The notes below the pieces were generated by a model. The model was not told where the DNA came from and made no database searches. It saw only the letters and a program-made list of their open reading frames with translations. A stretch of 5,409 nucleotides of DNA from Clostridia bacterium (lineage in GTDB: Bacteria > Bacillota > Clostridia > UBA1381), in contig JAFXBO010000054.1 of assembly GCA_017521775.1 (NCBI GenBank), forward strand, positions 1 to 5,409. The letters run 5' to 3'. Each line of letters opens with the position of its first letter. The first letter of the stretch is position 1. The position numbers and the translations under genes were made by a program. Of this stretch, positions 1 to 5,409 are shown in pieces.

Positions 1-1055
1 CGCTCATTGAGCATACATCCTCCGCAATGAATTACCATTTTATATTTAGATAAATCCTTTGGGAAATCTCCTCCTGATGTGAACTCAAACTTAATATCCT
101 TATTTGTATACTTTTTAATTAACTTTGGAATTTTTACAGTTCCGATATCATTGCATTGTCTGTGATGGGTGCAACCCTCGCTGATTAACACCAAATCATT
201 GTCTGAAAGCTTATCCAATGTCATAGCTCCCTTTGTTGCATTTAACAAATTCCCCTTATATCTTGCCATAAGTATTGAAAAGGATGTAAGTCTTATGTCC
301 TTTGGAACAATTTCATCTGTAAGCTTAAACACTTGCGAATCGCACACAACTAATGACGGATTAAACTTTTTGATTGCATCACAAATCCCTGTTTCCTTGA
401 CAACTATAGCATATGCATTCTTATCTAATATATCTCTTATTGTCTGTTGCTGAGGAAGAATTAGTCTTCCCTTTGGTGCTGCTTCGTCTATTGGTGTCAC
501 CAACAAAACAAAGTCGCCCTCATCAATTAAATCAGCAACTATTCTTTTTTCTTTTTCATCTTTTTTAGAAAGATTTGCAATTTTTTCTTTTAATTTTTCT
601 ATATTTTCTCCCGTTTTTGCACTGACTAAAATTTCGTTATCATTTTTTATCAGAATATCTTTTAAATCAGATTTATTATAGGCTATAATATAGTCAGTCT
701 TTCGTTCCTTGAATTCATTTATGAGTTTTTTTTCATATTCCGATATTCCGACAGATGTATCAACAACCAAAACTGCAACATCAATTTTATTTAATACCTG
801 CTCCGTTTTTAAAACTCTCATTTCTCCAAGCTCACCGACATCGTCAATTCCAGGTGTGTCAATTATCATAACAGGCCCTAAAGGTAAAAGCTCCATAGAC
901 TTATAAACAGGGTCGGTGGTAGTTCCCAAAACATCAGAAACAACCGAAAGTTCTTGCCCTGTTACAGCATTAACAACACTTGATTTTCCTGCATTTCGTC
1001 TGCCGAAAAAACCTATATGAACTCTATCAGAAGAATGTGTTTCGTTAAGTCCCAT
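1..1055 (-). CDS. hydF: [FeFe]-hydrogenase H-cluster maturation GTPase HydF (3' end cut by window edge)
   Basis: HydF is the cytosolic GTPase and iron-sulfur scaffold on which the diiron subcluster of [FeFe]-hydrogenase is assembled by HydE and HydG before transfer to the apo-hydrogenase. The 351 visible codons form one uninterrupted frame. The GTPase domain comes first: P-loop GRRNAGKSS at residues 18-26, the Thr-rich G2 region GTTTDP at 44-49, G3 DTPG at 66-69, G4 NKSD at 127-130 and a G5-like SAK at 145-147. The C-terminal cluster-binding part has C295-x-H297, then H343-C344-x-x-C347, which matches the HydF [4Fe-4S] pattern CxH...HCxxC. The family is usually about 400 residues, so roughly the last 50 are missing here. 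The start at 1055 is supported by AAGGA 8 nt upstream. The gene lies 14 nt after recD2 on the same strand and probably shares its transcript. HydE, HydG and the hydrogenase are not in the window. The identification is firm because GTPase and cluster motifs occur together. Confidence 0.96.
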   Translation of the reverse strand, partial: MGLNETHSSDRVHIGFFGRRNAGKSSVVNAVTGQELSVVSDVLGTTTDPVYKSMELLPLGPVMIIDTPGIDDVGELGEMRVLKTEQVLNKIDVAVLVVDTSVGISEYEKKLINEFKERKTDYIIAYNKSDLKDILIKNDNEILVSAKTGENIEKLKEKIANLSKKDEKEKRIVADLIDEGDFVLLVTPIDEAAPKGRLILPQQQTIRDILDKNAYAIVVKETGICDAIKKFNPSLVVCDSQVFKLTDEIVPKDIRLTSFSILMARYKGNLLNATKGAMTLDKLSDNDLVLISEGCTHHRQCNDIGTVKIPKLIKKYTNKDIKFEFTSGGDFPKDLSKYKMVIHCGGCMLNE

Positions 1056-1061
1056 TTGATT

Positions 1062-1069
1062 ATTCCTTT
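1062..1069 (-). promoter_or_regulatory. Ribosome binding site of hydF, immediately after the recD2 stop
   Basis: Reading leftward, the recD2 stop TAG (1072-1070) runs straight into AAAGGA, followed by 8 nt and the hydF ATG at 1055. A ribosome terminating on recD2 would cover this site, so translation of hydF is probably coupled to that of recD2. There is no room for a separate promoter or terminator between the genes. The coupling is inferred from spacing. Confidence 0.75.
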
Positions 1070-3340
1070 CTAAAACTCTAAAGTTTTTTTATTATTTATA
1101 AGCTCGTTTGCCTTAATAAGTCTTTGACAAAGACCTGAAAATCGATTTGATTTTGCTGTGTTGGTTATCATCCTGACAATACTTGCTTCATTTCCAACCA
1201 ATATAACCATTTTCTTGGCTCTTGTGACTGCGGTATACAACAGGTTTTTAAACATAAGCATCGAATTAAAGTTCGACACACTTATAATTACATAGTCAAA
1301 CTCGTTACCCTGACTTTTGTGAACAGTGATGGCATATGCAAGCTCCAAATCCTCAAGGTCAGAAAAATTATACATAACCCTTTTATCATCATCAAATATA
1401 ATTTCCAAAACCTTATCAATCGAGGATATTTTTTTGATTATTCCGATATCTCCGTTAAAAATACCCATTCCCTCTTCGCCATTATCTCTAATCCATTCGA
1501 TATCATAGTTATTTTTGGTTTGCATAACCTTGTCGCCCACTCTGAAAACAGTCTTTCCATAGTTGGTCTGTGCTTTCATATAATCAGGTGGATTAATTTC
1601 CTGTTGCAATATCTCATTTAAGGAATTGACTCCTGCTGTTCCCTTTCTTGATGGTGATAAAACCTGAATGGAATTAATTGGATTAATGTTATAGGTTGAT
1701 GGTAATCTGTTTATATATAAATCTGCAATAGTTGCATTAACAAGCTGGGGGTCATTTCTCTTCATAAAAAAGAAATTAGGATTATCACTTTCAAAGCTTG
1801 GCATTTCCCCATTATTAATTCTGTGAGCATTCATAACTATAAGGCTCTCCTGAGCCTGCCTGAATATATATTTAAGTTTTATAACATTTATAACCCCTGA
1901 ATTAATAATGTCCCTTAACACATTACCAGGTCCTACTGACGGCAGTTGGTCAGCATCTCCGACAAGAATTAATTTTGCTCCCGGTTTAACTGCTCTTAAA
2001 AGTGCTGACATAAGATTGATGTCTAACATACTTACCTCATCAACAATCACCACATCCGAAGAAAGGGGATTTTCTTCATTTTTTGAAAATGTGACATAAA
2101 GCTCACTGTCATTTCTTACAACTCCCAATAGTCTGTGAATTGTTTTTGCTTCAAGACCTGTGACCTCACTTATTCTTTTTGCTGCTCTGCCTGTTGGTGC
2201 TGCCAAGGCAATTTTCAAATTCATCTTCTGCATAAGCTTTATTATTGTGTTGAGTGTTGTTGTTTTTCCTGTTCCCGGTCCTCCCGTTATAACAACACAA
2301 CCGTCTGTTACTGCAGAAAGTGCAGCGAGCCGTTGCTCCTCATCGAGTATGACACCGTCTTCTTTTGATATTTCGTCAATTAATGCTCTTGCCTTATCAA
2401 CAGCCATAGTATATTTCTGGTCTGCCTCTGATAATGAACATAACCTTTTTGCAACATAATTTTCTGCTGTTAAAAGACTCATAAGATAACAAGCGCTCTC
2501 TTCGTCGATTGTATCAACAAACACATCCTCATCAAGCTCCAATGAGGTCAGAGCATTTTCTGCCTCATCCTTGGTTACCTGCAATTTTTCCACAATATGC
2601 TCTGCTAATTCTTTTTTGGGTAAATATGTATGTCCCGATTGATATGCTCCAAGCATAAGTGTGTATTTACAAAAAGCCTTTATTCTTTCATTTGAGTTTT
2701 TAGGCAGTCCTAAAATGTGCGCAATATTATCAGCAGTTTTAAAGGTTATCCCATCAACCTTGTCAGCAAGTATATATGGATTCTCTTTTATTTTATCAAC
2801 TGCGTATTCTCCTAAAATCTTGTGAACAGAAGTCGCAAGCCTTGCAGAAATTCCAAACTGCTGCAAAAACATAACAATCCCTGAAATGGATTGGAGCTTT
2901 TGAAATTCCTCACCAAACCCTATTGCTCTCGCCTTTGTGATACCCTTTATTTCACTTAACTTTTCGGGATAATTCAATAGAATACTAAATGACTCCTCAC
3001 CAAATGCATCAACAATCTTTTTTGCAGTAGCCTCCCTTATTCCGGGAATAACACCTGATGACAAATATAATAAAATTGCATTTTCGTCAGTCGGGAGTAT
3101 TGTTTTATAGGAAATCGCAGAAAACTGTTCTCCATATTCAGGATGCATTATCCATTTACCTGTCATTTCAATATTTTCGCCCTCGCTGACATAAGGAAGA
3201 TAACCGGTTGCAGTAAAAAGCCCCTCTTCCTTACTCTGTATTTCACAGACAGTATATCCGTTTTCTTCATTTGTGTATATTATTTCAACAACCGTTCCCG
3301 ATATCGAAAACACGGTATTATCAAGATAACTCTCGCTCAT
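1070..3340 (-). CDS. recD2: RecD2-type ATP-dependent DNA helicase (SF1B)
   Basis: This is a 756-residue RecD-like 5'-to-3' helicase of the RecD2 (YrrC) class, which works without RecBC and in Bacillus is linked to replication fork progress and DNA repair. Domains in order: an N-terminal OB-like region (about 10-80), tandem helix-hairpin-helix DNA-binding segments (about 93-145, with GVIPGI and IKGITKARA), a linker helical domain (150-320), then the motor. Motor motifs are Walker A GGPGTGKT at 353-360 (K359), motif Ia APTGRAAKR at 381-389, Walker B DEVSM at 434-438, motif III GDADQLPSVG at 461-470, FRQA at 493-496, an SH3-like insert around 595-660, motif V TVHKSQG at 672-678 and motif VI YTAVTRAKK at 702-710 (R707). 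All catalytic residues are present and the length is normal for the class. The start is set by GAGG 7 nt upstream. It is the first gene of a leftward operon with hydF and has a strong promoter candidate upstream. Confidence 0.97.
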   Translation of the reverse strand: MSESYLDNTVFSISGTVVEIIYTNEENGYTVCEIQSKEEGLFTATGYLPYVSEGENIEMTGKWIMHPEYGEQFSAISYKTILPTDENAILLYLSSGVIPGIREATAKKIVDAFGEESFSILLNYPEKLSEIKGITKARAIGFGEEFQKLQSISGIVMFLQQFGISARLATSVHKILGEYAVDKIKENPYILADKVDGITFKTADNIAHILGLPKNSNERIKAFCKYTLMLGAYQSGHTYLPKKELAEHIVEKLQVTKDEAENALTSLELDEDVFVDTIDEESACYLMSLLTAENYVAKRLCSLSEADQKYTMAVDKARALIDEISKEDGVILDEEQRLAALSAVTDGCVVITGGPGTGKTTTLNTIIKLMQKMNLKIALAAPTGRAAKRISEVTGLEAKTIHRLLGVVRNDSELYVTFSKNEENPLSSDVVIVDEVSMLDINLMSALLRAVKPGAKLILVGDADQLPSVGPGNVLRDIINSGVINVIKLKYIFRQAQESLIVMNAHRINNGEMPSFESDNPNFFFMKRNDPQLVNATIADLYINRLPSTYNINPINSIQVLSPSRKGTAGVNSLNEILQQEINPPDYMKAQTNYGKTVFRVGDKVMQTKNNYDIEWIRDNGEEGMGIFNGDIGIIKKISSIDKVLEIIFDDDKRVMYNFSDLEDLELAYAITVHKSQGNEFDYVIISVSNFNSMLMFKNLLYTAVTRAKKMVILVGNEASIVRMITNTAKSNRFSGLCQRLIKANELINNKKTLEF

Positions 3341-3347
3341 TTTAAAA

Positions 3348-3351
3348 CCTC
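3348..3351 (-). promoter_or_regulatory. Ribosome binding site of recD2
   Basis: On the minus strand, GAGG lies 7 nt before the ATG at 3340. It is a modest match to the anti-Shine-Dalgarno sequence at good spacing, and it fixes the start of recD2. Confidence 0.7.
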
Positions 3352-3376
3352 ATAAAACTCACAATCTTTATATAAA

Positions 3377-3405
3377 ATTATAGCATATCTAAAAACAAAA
3401 AGCAA
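3377..3405 (-). promoter_or_regulatory. Promoter candidate for recD2-hydF (extended -10)
   Basis: On the minus strand there is a perfect TATAAT (3382-3377) preceded by TGC, giving the extended -10 TGCTATAAT. TTGCTT (3405-3400) lies 17 nt upstream as a weak -35 with three of six consensus bases. Initiation near 3370 would leave a leader of about 30 nt before the recD2 ATG, too short for a riboswitch or leader peptide. This looks like a housekeeping sigma-A promoter. It is the only strong leftward promoter seen between the divergent genes. Confidence 0.7.
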
Positions 3406-3499
3406 CACTTTAAGTAATCACGTCTTATTAATATTAACTATAAACCAAATATATTTTTTCCTTTTTTTCACTAACTTTTATATTTTTTTATAAAACCTC

Positions 3500-3528
3500 T
3501 TGATTTTATCGCTTTATTATGATAAAGT
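3500..3528 (+). promoter_or_regulatory. Promoter candidate for the ABC transporter genes (extended -10)
   Basis: TTGATT (3500-3505, four of six matches to TTGACA) is followed after 17 nt by TAAAGT (3523-3528, four of six matches to TATAAT). The TG at 3520-3521 makes it an extended -10. Initiation would be near 3535, giving a leader of about 26 nt. T-tracts just upstream of the -35 could act as an UP-like element. An inverted repeat covers the -10, which suggests regulation. The boxes are imperfect, so the assignment is moderate. Confidence 0.6.
3512..3527. repeat. Perfect inverted repeat over the -10 element, possible operator
   Basis: CTTTAT (3512-3517) and ATAAAG (3522-3527) are exact reverse complements separated by TATG. 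The repeat covers most of the extended -10 of the transporter promoter, a usual place for a repressor to block RNA polymerase. A second, shorter repeat (AGTAT-TAGC-ATACT, 3526-3539) follows and overlaps it by two bases. Such repeats can arise by chance in A+T-rich DNA. No regulator can be named from the sequence. Confidence 0.35.
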
Positions 3529-3548
3529 ATTAGCATACTATTACGATT

Positions 3549-3553
3549 GGAGG
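3549..3553 (+). promoter_or_regulatory. Ribosome binding site of the permease gene
   Basis: GGAGG lies 7 nt before the ATG at 3561. It is the strongest ribosome binding site in the window and supports this start over the in-frame ATG at 3579. Confidence 0.85.
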
Positions 3554-3560
3554 AATATTA

Positions 3561-4307
3561 ATGTCTTCACTTGCTTCAATGACAGTGCCTGAAGTCATTT
3601 TAAATTTATTAGAGGGCTTTGCCCAAAACGGAATTATATTTATTCTCACATTGCTTTTCGCAATCCCATTGGGACTTGTCATCACCTTTGGCTCAATGTC
3701 AAAGTGGGCACCATTAAAATTTCTACATAATTTTTATGATAACTCTGAAAAGGGAATTGCATATTCACTTTTAAATTTTATAGCAGATTTCAAGCCTGTT
3801 CAGGCATTAACAAGAACTTTTGTGTGGATTATAAGAGGAACACCTCTGATGCTTCAGTTATTCATATTTTTATATGCACCTGGACTTCTCTTTGGTGTAC
3901 CAAACCGTGACAGAATTACTGCTGCTATAATTGCCTTTGTAATCAATTATGCTGCATATTTTTCAGAAATCTACAGAGCAGGAATTGAAAATGTTGCAAA
4001 GGGACAATATGAGGCAGGTCAGGTTCTTGGAATGACTAAAACTCAGGTTTTCTTTAAAGTTGTATTATTTCAGGTTATAAAAAATATCACACCGCCAATG
4101 AGTAATGAGGTTATTACCCTTGTAAAGGATACCTCTTTGGTAAGAGTTATCGGTGTTACTGAAATCATTATGCACGCTGAAAGATTTACAAAAGCAGGTA
4201 TCATATGGCCATTATTCTCAACAGGACTCTATTTCTTGTTGTTCAATGGTATTTTAACCATATTGCTTGGTAAACTCGAAAAGAAAATGAACTACTACCA
4301 CAACTGA
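3561..4307 (+). CDS. Polar amino acid ABC transporter, permease (HisM/GlnP family)
   Basis: This is a 248-residue inner-membrane permease of a polar amino acid importer. It forms the transmembrane channel and couples to the ATPase encoded directly downstream. Hydrophobic segments are visible at about 22-44, 86-112, 119-138 and 214-237; the exact number of helices is uncertain. Family marks are RGTP at 92-95, the cytoplasmic EAA loop starting EAGQVLGM at 151-158 with the invariant Gly at 157, and KDTSL at 189-193 followed by VIGVTEI. The stretch between the first helix and RGTP (about 45-83) is long and polar (MSKWAPLKF onward), somewhat more than in short family members. Substrate cannot be read from the sequence: cystine, glutamine, arginine or a related amino acid are all possible. 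It is first in its operon; the ATPase start lies 25 nt after the stop. No substrate-binding protein gene is adjacent. Confidence 0.93.
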   Translation: MSSLASMTVPEVILNLLEGFAQNGIIFILTLLFAIPLGLVITFGSMSKWAPLKFLHNFYDNSEKGIAYSLLNFIADFKPVQALTRTFVWIIRGTPLMLQLFIFLYAPGLLFGVPNRDRITAAIIAFVINYAAYFSEIYRAGIENVAKGQYEAGQVLGMTKTQVFFKVVLFQVIKNITPPMSNEVITLVKDTSLVRVIGVTEIIMHAERFTKAGIIWPLFSTGLYFLLFNGILTILLGKLEKKMNYYHN

Positions 4308-4318
4308 TTTTGTTTTAG

Positions 4319-4324
4319 AAAGGA
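4319..4324 (+). promoter_or_regulatory. Ribosome binding site of the ATPase gene
   Basis: AAAGGA lies 8 nt before the ATG at 4333. The surrounding 17 bases (4312-4328) are identical to the block around the hydF ribosome binding site on the other strand (1076-1060). Confidence 0.8.
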
Positions 4325-4332
4325 ATAAAGAT

Positions 4333-5106
4333 ATGTCTATCCTAAAAATAGAAAACCTTAAAAAAAGCTTTGGTAAGACAGAAGTCTTAAAAGATATCAG
4401 TTTTGAAATGAACGAAGGCGAAGTTATCGCAATTCTTGGTTCTTCAGGAAGTGGAAAAACAACCCTATTGCGATGCGTAAACTTTTTGGAAAAAGCTGAT
4501 GAAGGAAAGATTTATGTTGATGACAAATTAATATATGATGCGAAGACAGCACAAAAAATGTCTGCAAAGGATCAACGAGAAAACCAACTTAATTTTGGTC
4601 TTGTGTTCCAGTCCTTTAACCTTTTCCCTCAGTATAATGTGTTCGAGAATGTGACTCTTGCACCAAAGCTATTGGCAAAGGAAGAAAAAAACACAGCTAA
4701 ATATGCAGAAATCGATAAAAAAGCATACGATATTCTTGCAAAAGTGGGATTATCAGAAAAGCTTAATAACTATCCTTGTGAATTATCAGGTGGACAACAA
4801 CAAAGAGTGTCGATTGCAAGAGCTTTGATGCTTGACCCAAAGGTGTTATTCTTTGACGAGCCGACATCTGCTCTTGACCCTGAATTAACAGGAGAAATCT
4901 TAAAGGTTATAAAATCATTGGCAGCAAAAAACACAACAATGATTATTGTTACTCACGAAATTGAATTTGCAAAAAATGTTGCAGACAGAATAATATTTAT
5001 GGATGATGGTGTTATAGCTGAGGACGGAACTCCTGCGCAGGTTATAGATAATCCTAAAAACGAAAGAACAAGATTATTCCTGCAAAAATTTAATGAGCTA
5101 AAGTAA
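4333..5106 (+). CDS. Polar amino acid ABC transporter, ATP-binding protein (GlnQ/HisP family)
   Basis: This is the 257-residue nucleotide-binding subunit that powers the importer formed with the preceding permease. It acts as a dimer on the cytoplasmic face. All ABC ATPase elements are present in order: Walker A GSSGSGKT at 36-43 (K42), Q-loop Q93 in VFQSFNLFP, signature LSGGQQQR at 151-158, Walker B VLFFDEP at 171-177 with catalytic E176, D-loop SALD at 179-182 and switch His H208 in VTHE. FQSFNLFP and the GTPAQV tail are typical of the polar amino acid subfamily. Length is close to the usual 240-260; the segment at about 113-130 (KEEKNTAKYAEIDKK) is Lys-rich and slightly extended. The gene ends in tandem TAA TAA. 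It is expected to be co-transcribed with the permease. The amino acid transported cannot be told from this subunit. Confidence 0.96.
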   Translation: MSILKIENLKKSFGKTEVLKDISFEMNEGEVIAILGSSGSGKTTLLRCVNFLEKADEGKIYVDDKLIYDAKTAQKMSAKDQRENQLNFGLVFQSFNLFPQYNVFENVTLAPKLLAKEEKNTAKYAEIDKKAYDILAKVGLSEKLNNYPCELSGGQQQRVSIARALMLDPKVLFFDEPTSALDPELTGEILKVIKSLAAKNTTMIIVTHEIEFAKNVADRIIFMDDGVIAEDGTPAQVIDNPKNERTRLFLQKFNELK

Positions 5107-5140
5107 TAATTTAAACACATTTGAATACAATATATCATAT

Positions 5141-5157
5141 TTCTAATAGAATTAGGG
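5141..5157 (+). promoter_or_regulatory. Weak RNA hairpin touching the ribosome binding site of the M14 gene
   Basis: CTAAT (5143-5147) can pair with ATTAG (5151-5155) around the loop AGA, and two further U-G pairs extend the stem to 5141 and 5157. The 3' arm includes the AGGG of the ribosome binding site, so folding could dampen translation. The stem is A-U-rich and likely weak, and it has no T-run after it, so it is not an intrinsic terminator. Confidence 0.25.
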
Positions 5158-5160
5158 TGA
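5156..5160 (+). promoter_or_regulatory. Ribosome binding site of the M14 peptidase gene
   Basis: GGTGA lies 5 nt before the ATG at 5166 and matches the 3' part of the canonical AGGAGGTGA. It supports the start chosen for this edge-truncated gene. The in-frame GTG at 5157 falls inside the site and is not a likely start. Confidence 0.65.
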
Positions 5161-5165
5161 TTTAT

Positions 5166-5409
5166 ATGGGATATTGTTATTCAAATCTTTTAAAAGACTC
5201 AAATAAATTAGTTAATACCTACCCTTTCGTCGATATGTTTTCTATCGGCGAAAGTGTTATGGAGAAAAAAATATTATGTTTAAAAATCGGAACAGGCGAA
5301 AAAAAGCTATTTATAAATGGTTCTCATCACGGTCTGGAATATCTTACCTCTGCCTTTATAATGAGATTTTTAGATAGGCTTTCTCTTGCTTTTCGCGATA
5401 AAGAACATA
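5166..5409 (+). CDS. M14-family zinc carboxypeptidase, N-terminal part (cut by window edge)
   Basis: Only the first 81 codons are visible, in one open frame to the right edge. The residues after about 20 resemble the start of the M14 catalytic domain: a short strand-rich lead (SIGESVMEKKILCLKIGTG), then INGSHHGLEYLTSAF. H55-x-x-E58 in this stretch fits the first zinc-binding motif HxxE; the later zinc His and catalytic Glu would lie beyond the window. The style is like the bacterial gamma-D-glutamyl-meso-diaminopimelate peptidases, which cleave cell-wall peptides, but substrate is an inference. There is no signal peptide and no LysM repeat at the N-terminus, so a cytosolic role such as recycling of wall peptides is more likely than action outside the cell. 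It follows the ATPase by 59 nt with no terminator, so read-through from the transporter promoter is plausible. No good promoter of its own is seen. Confidence 0.8.
   Translation, partial: MGYCYSNLLKDSNKLVNTYPFVDMFSIGESVMEKKILCLKIGTGEKKLFINGSHHGLEYLTSAFIMRFLDRLSLAFRDKEH

Larger units (their letters stand above)
3341..3560. other. Divergent intergenic region, A+T-rich
   Basis: These 220 nt separate the leftward recD2-hydF operon from the rightward transporter genes. They hold one promoter candidate for each direction, with about 94 nt between the two -35 elements. The middle is very A+T-rich and contains several T-tracts (3454-3459, 3462-3468, 3483-3489). I see no credible small gene, structured RNA, riboswitch or intrinsic terminator here. 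With divergent genes on both sides, no terminator is expected. Confidence 0.85.

Noticed and set aside
169..906. Open frames on the plus strand (169-453 and 709-906)
   Set aside because: They lie opposite hydF, which has full motif support, and have low-complexity Ser/Thr/Ile-rich translations without a plausible ribosome binding site.
1319..2459. Several plus-strand open frames of 60-100 codons, and 3143-3355
   Set aside because: All are antisense to recD2, whose helicase motifs are intact throughout. Their translations show no recognisable domain.
3428..3437. Ten-base palindrome TTAATATTAA
   Set aside because: It is made only of A and T in an A+T-rich spacer and lies well upstream of both promoters, so chance is the simplest explanation.
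3381..3537. TAGCATA repeated at 3381-3387 and 3531-3537
   Set aside because: A 7-base match across 150 nt of A+T-rich DNA is likely by chance, although both copies sit near promoter elements.
3341..3560. Riboswitch, T-box leader or small RNA gene in the intergenic region
   Set aside because: The inferred leaders are only about 26-30 nt, and no T-box motif, conserved riboswitch core or GC-containing stem was found.
4953..5138. Minus-strand open frame of 61 codons
   Set aside because: It is antisense to the end of the ATPase gene and its translation resembles no protein. No ribosome binding site supports it.
5121..5152. Possible promoter for the M14 gene (TTGAAT at 5121, TAGAAT at 5147)
   Set aside because: The spacer would be 20 nt, too long for sigma-A; at 17 nt spacing the -10 (TAATAG) matches only half of the consensus.

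Overview
The window looks like ordinary chromosomal DNA from an anaerobic, low-GC Firmicute, most likely class Clostridia. The evidence is the strong A+T bias, purine-rich ribosome binding sites, Clostridia-like -10/-35 boxes, a gene for the [FeFe]-hydrogenase maturation GTPase HydF, and a stand-alone RecD2 helicase. The species cannot be named from the sequence alone.

Layout. The left part (1-3340) is a leftward operon: recD2 (3340 to 1070), then hydF, which starts at 1055 and runs off the left edge. Only 14 nt separate the two genes, and the hydF ribosome binding site directly follows the recD2 stop codon. A 220-nt A+T-rich intergenic region (3341-3560) carries two divergent promoter candidates. 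The leftward one has a perfect extended -10 (TGCTATAAT). The rightward one also has an extended -10, overlapped by a perfect inverted repeat that could be an operator. The right part (3561-5409) is rightward: a polar amino acid ABC transporter permease, its ATPase, and the first 81 codons of an M14-family zinc peptidase. That last gene is cut by the right edge.

How the genes work together. The permease and ATPase form a two-gene import cassette, but no substrate-binding protein gene is visible, so it must lie elsewhere or be shared. The M14 peptidase follows 59 nt after the ATPase with no terminator in between and may be co-transcribed. A link between peptide trimming and amino acid uptake is possible but unproven. 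RecD2 (DNA repair, replication fork maintenance) and HydF (hydrogenase H-cluster assembly) have no known functional connection and are probably together only by genome arrangement.

No mobile element, CRISPR array, RNA gene, toxin-antitoxin pair or other plainly new system was found. The main points of interest are regulatory details and gene neighbourhoods.
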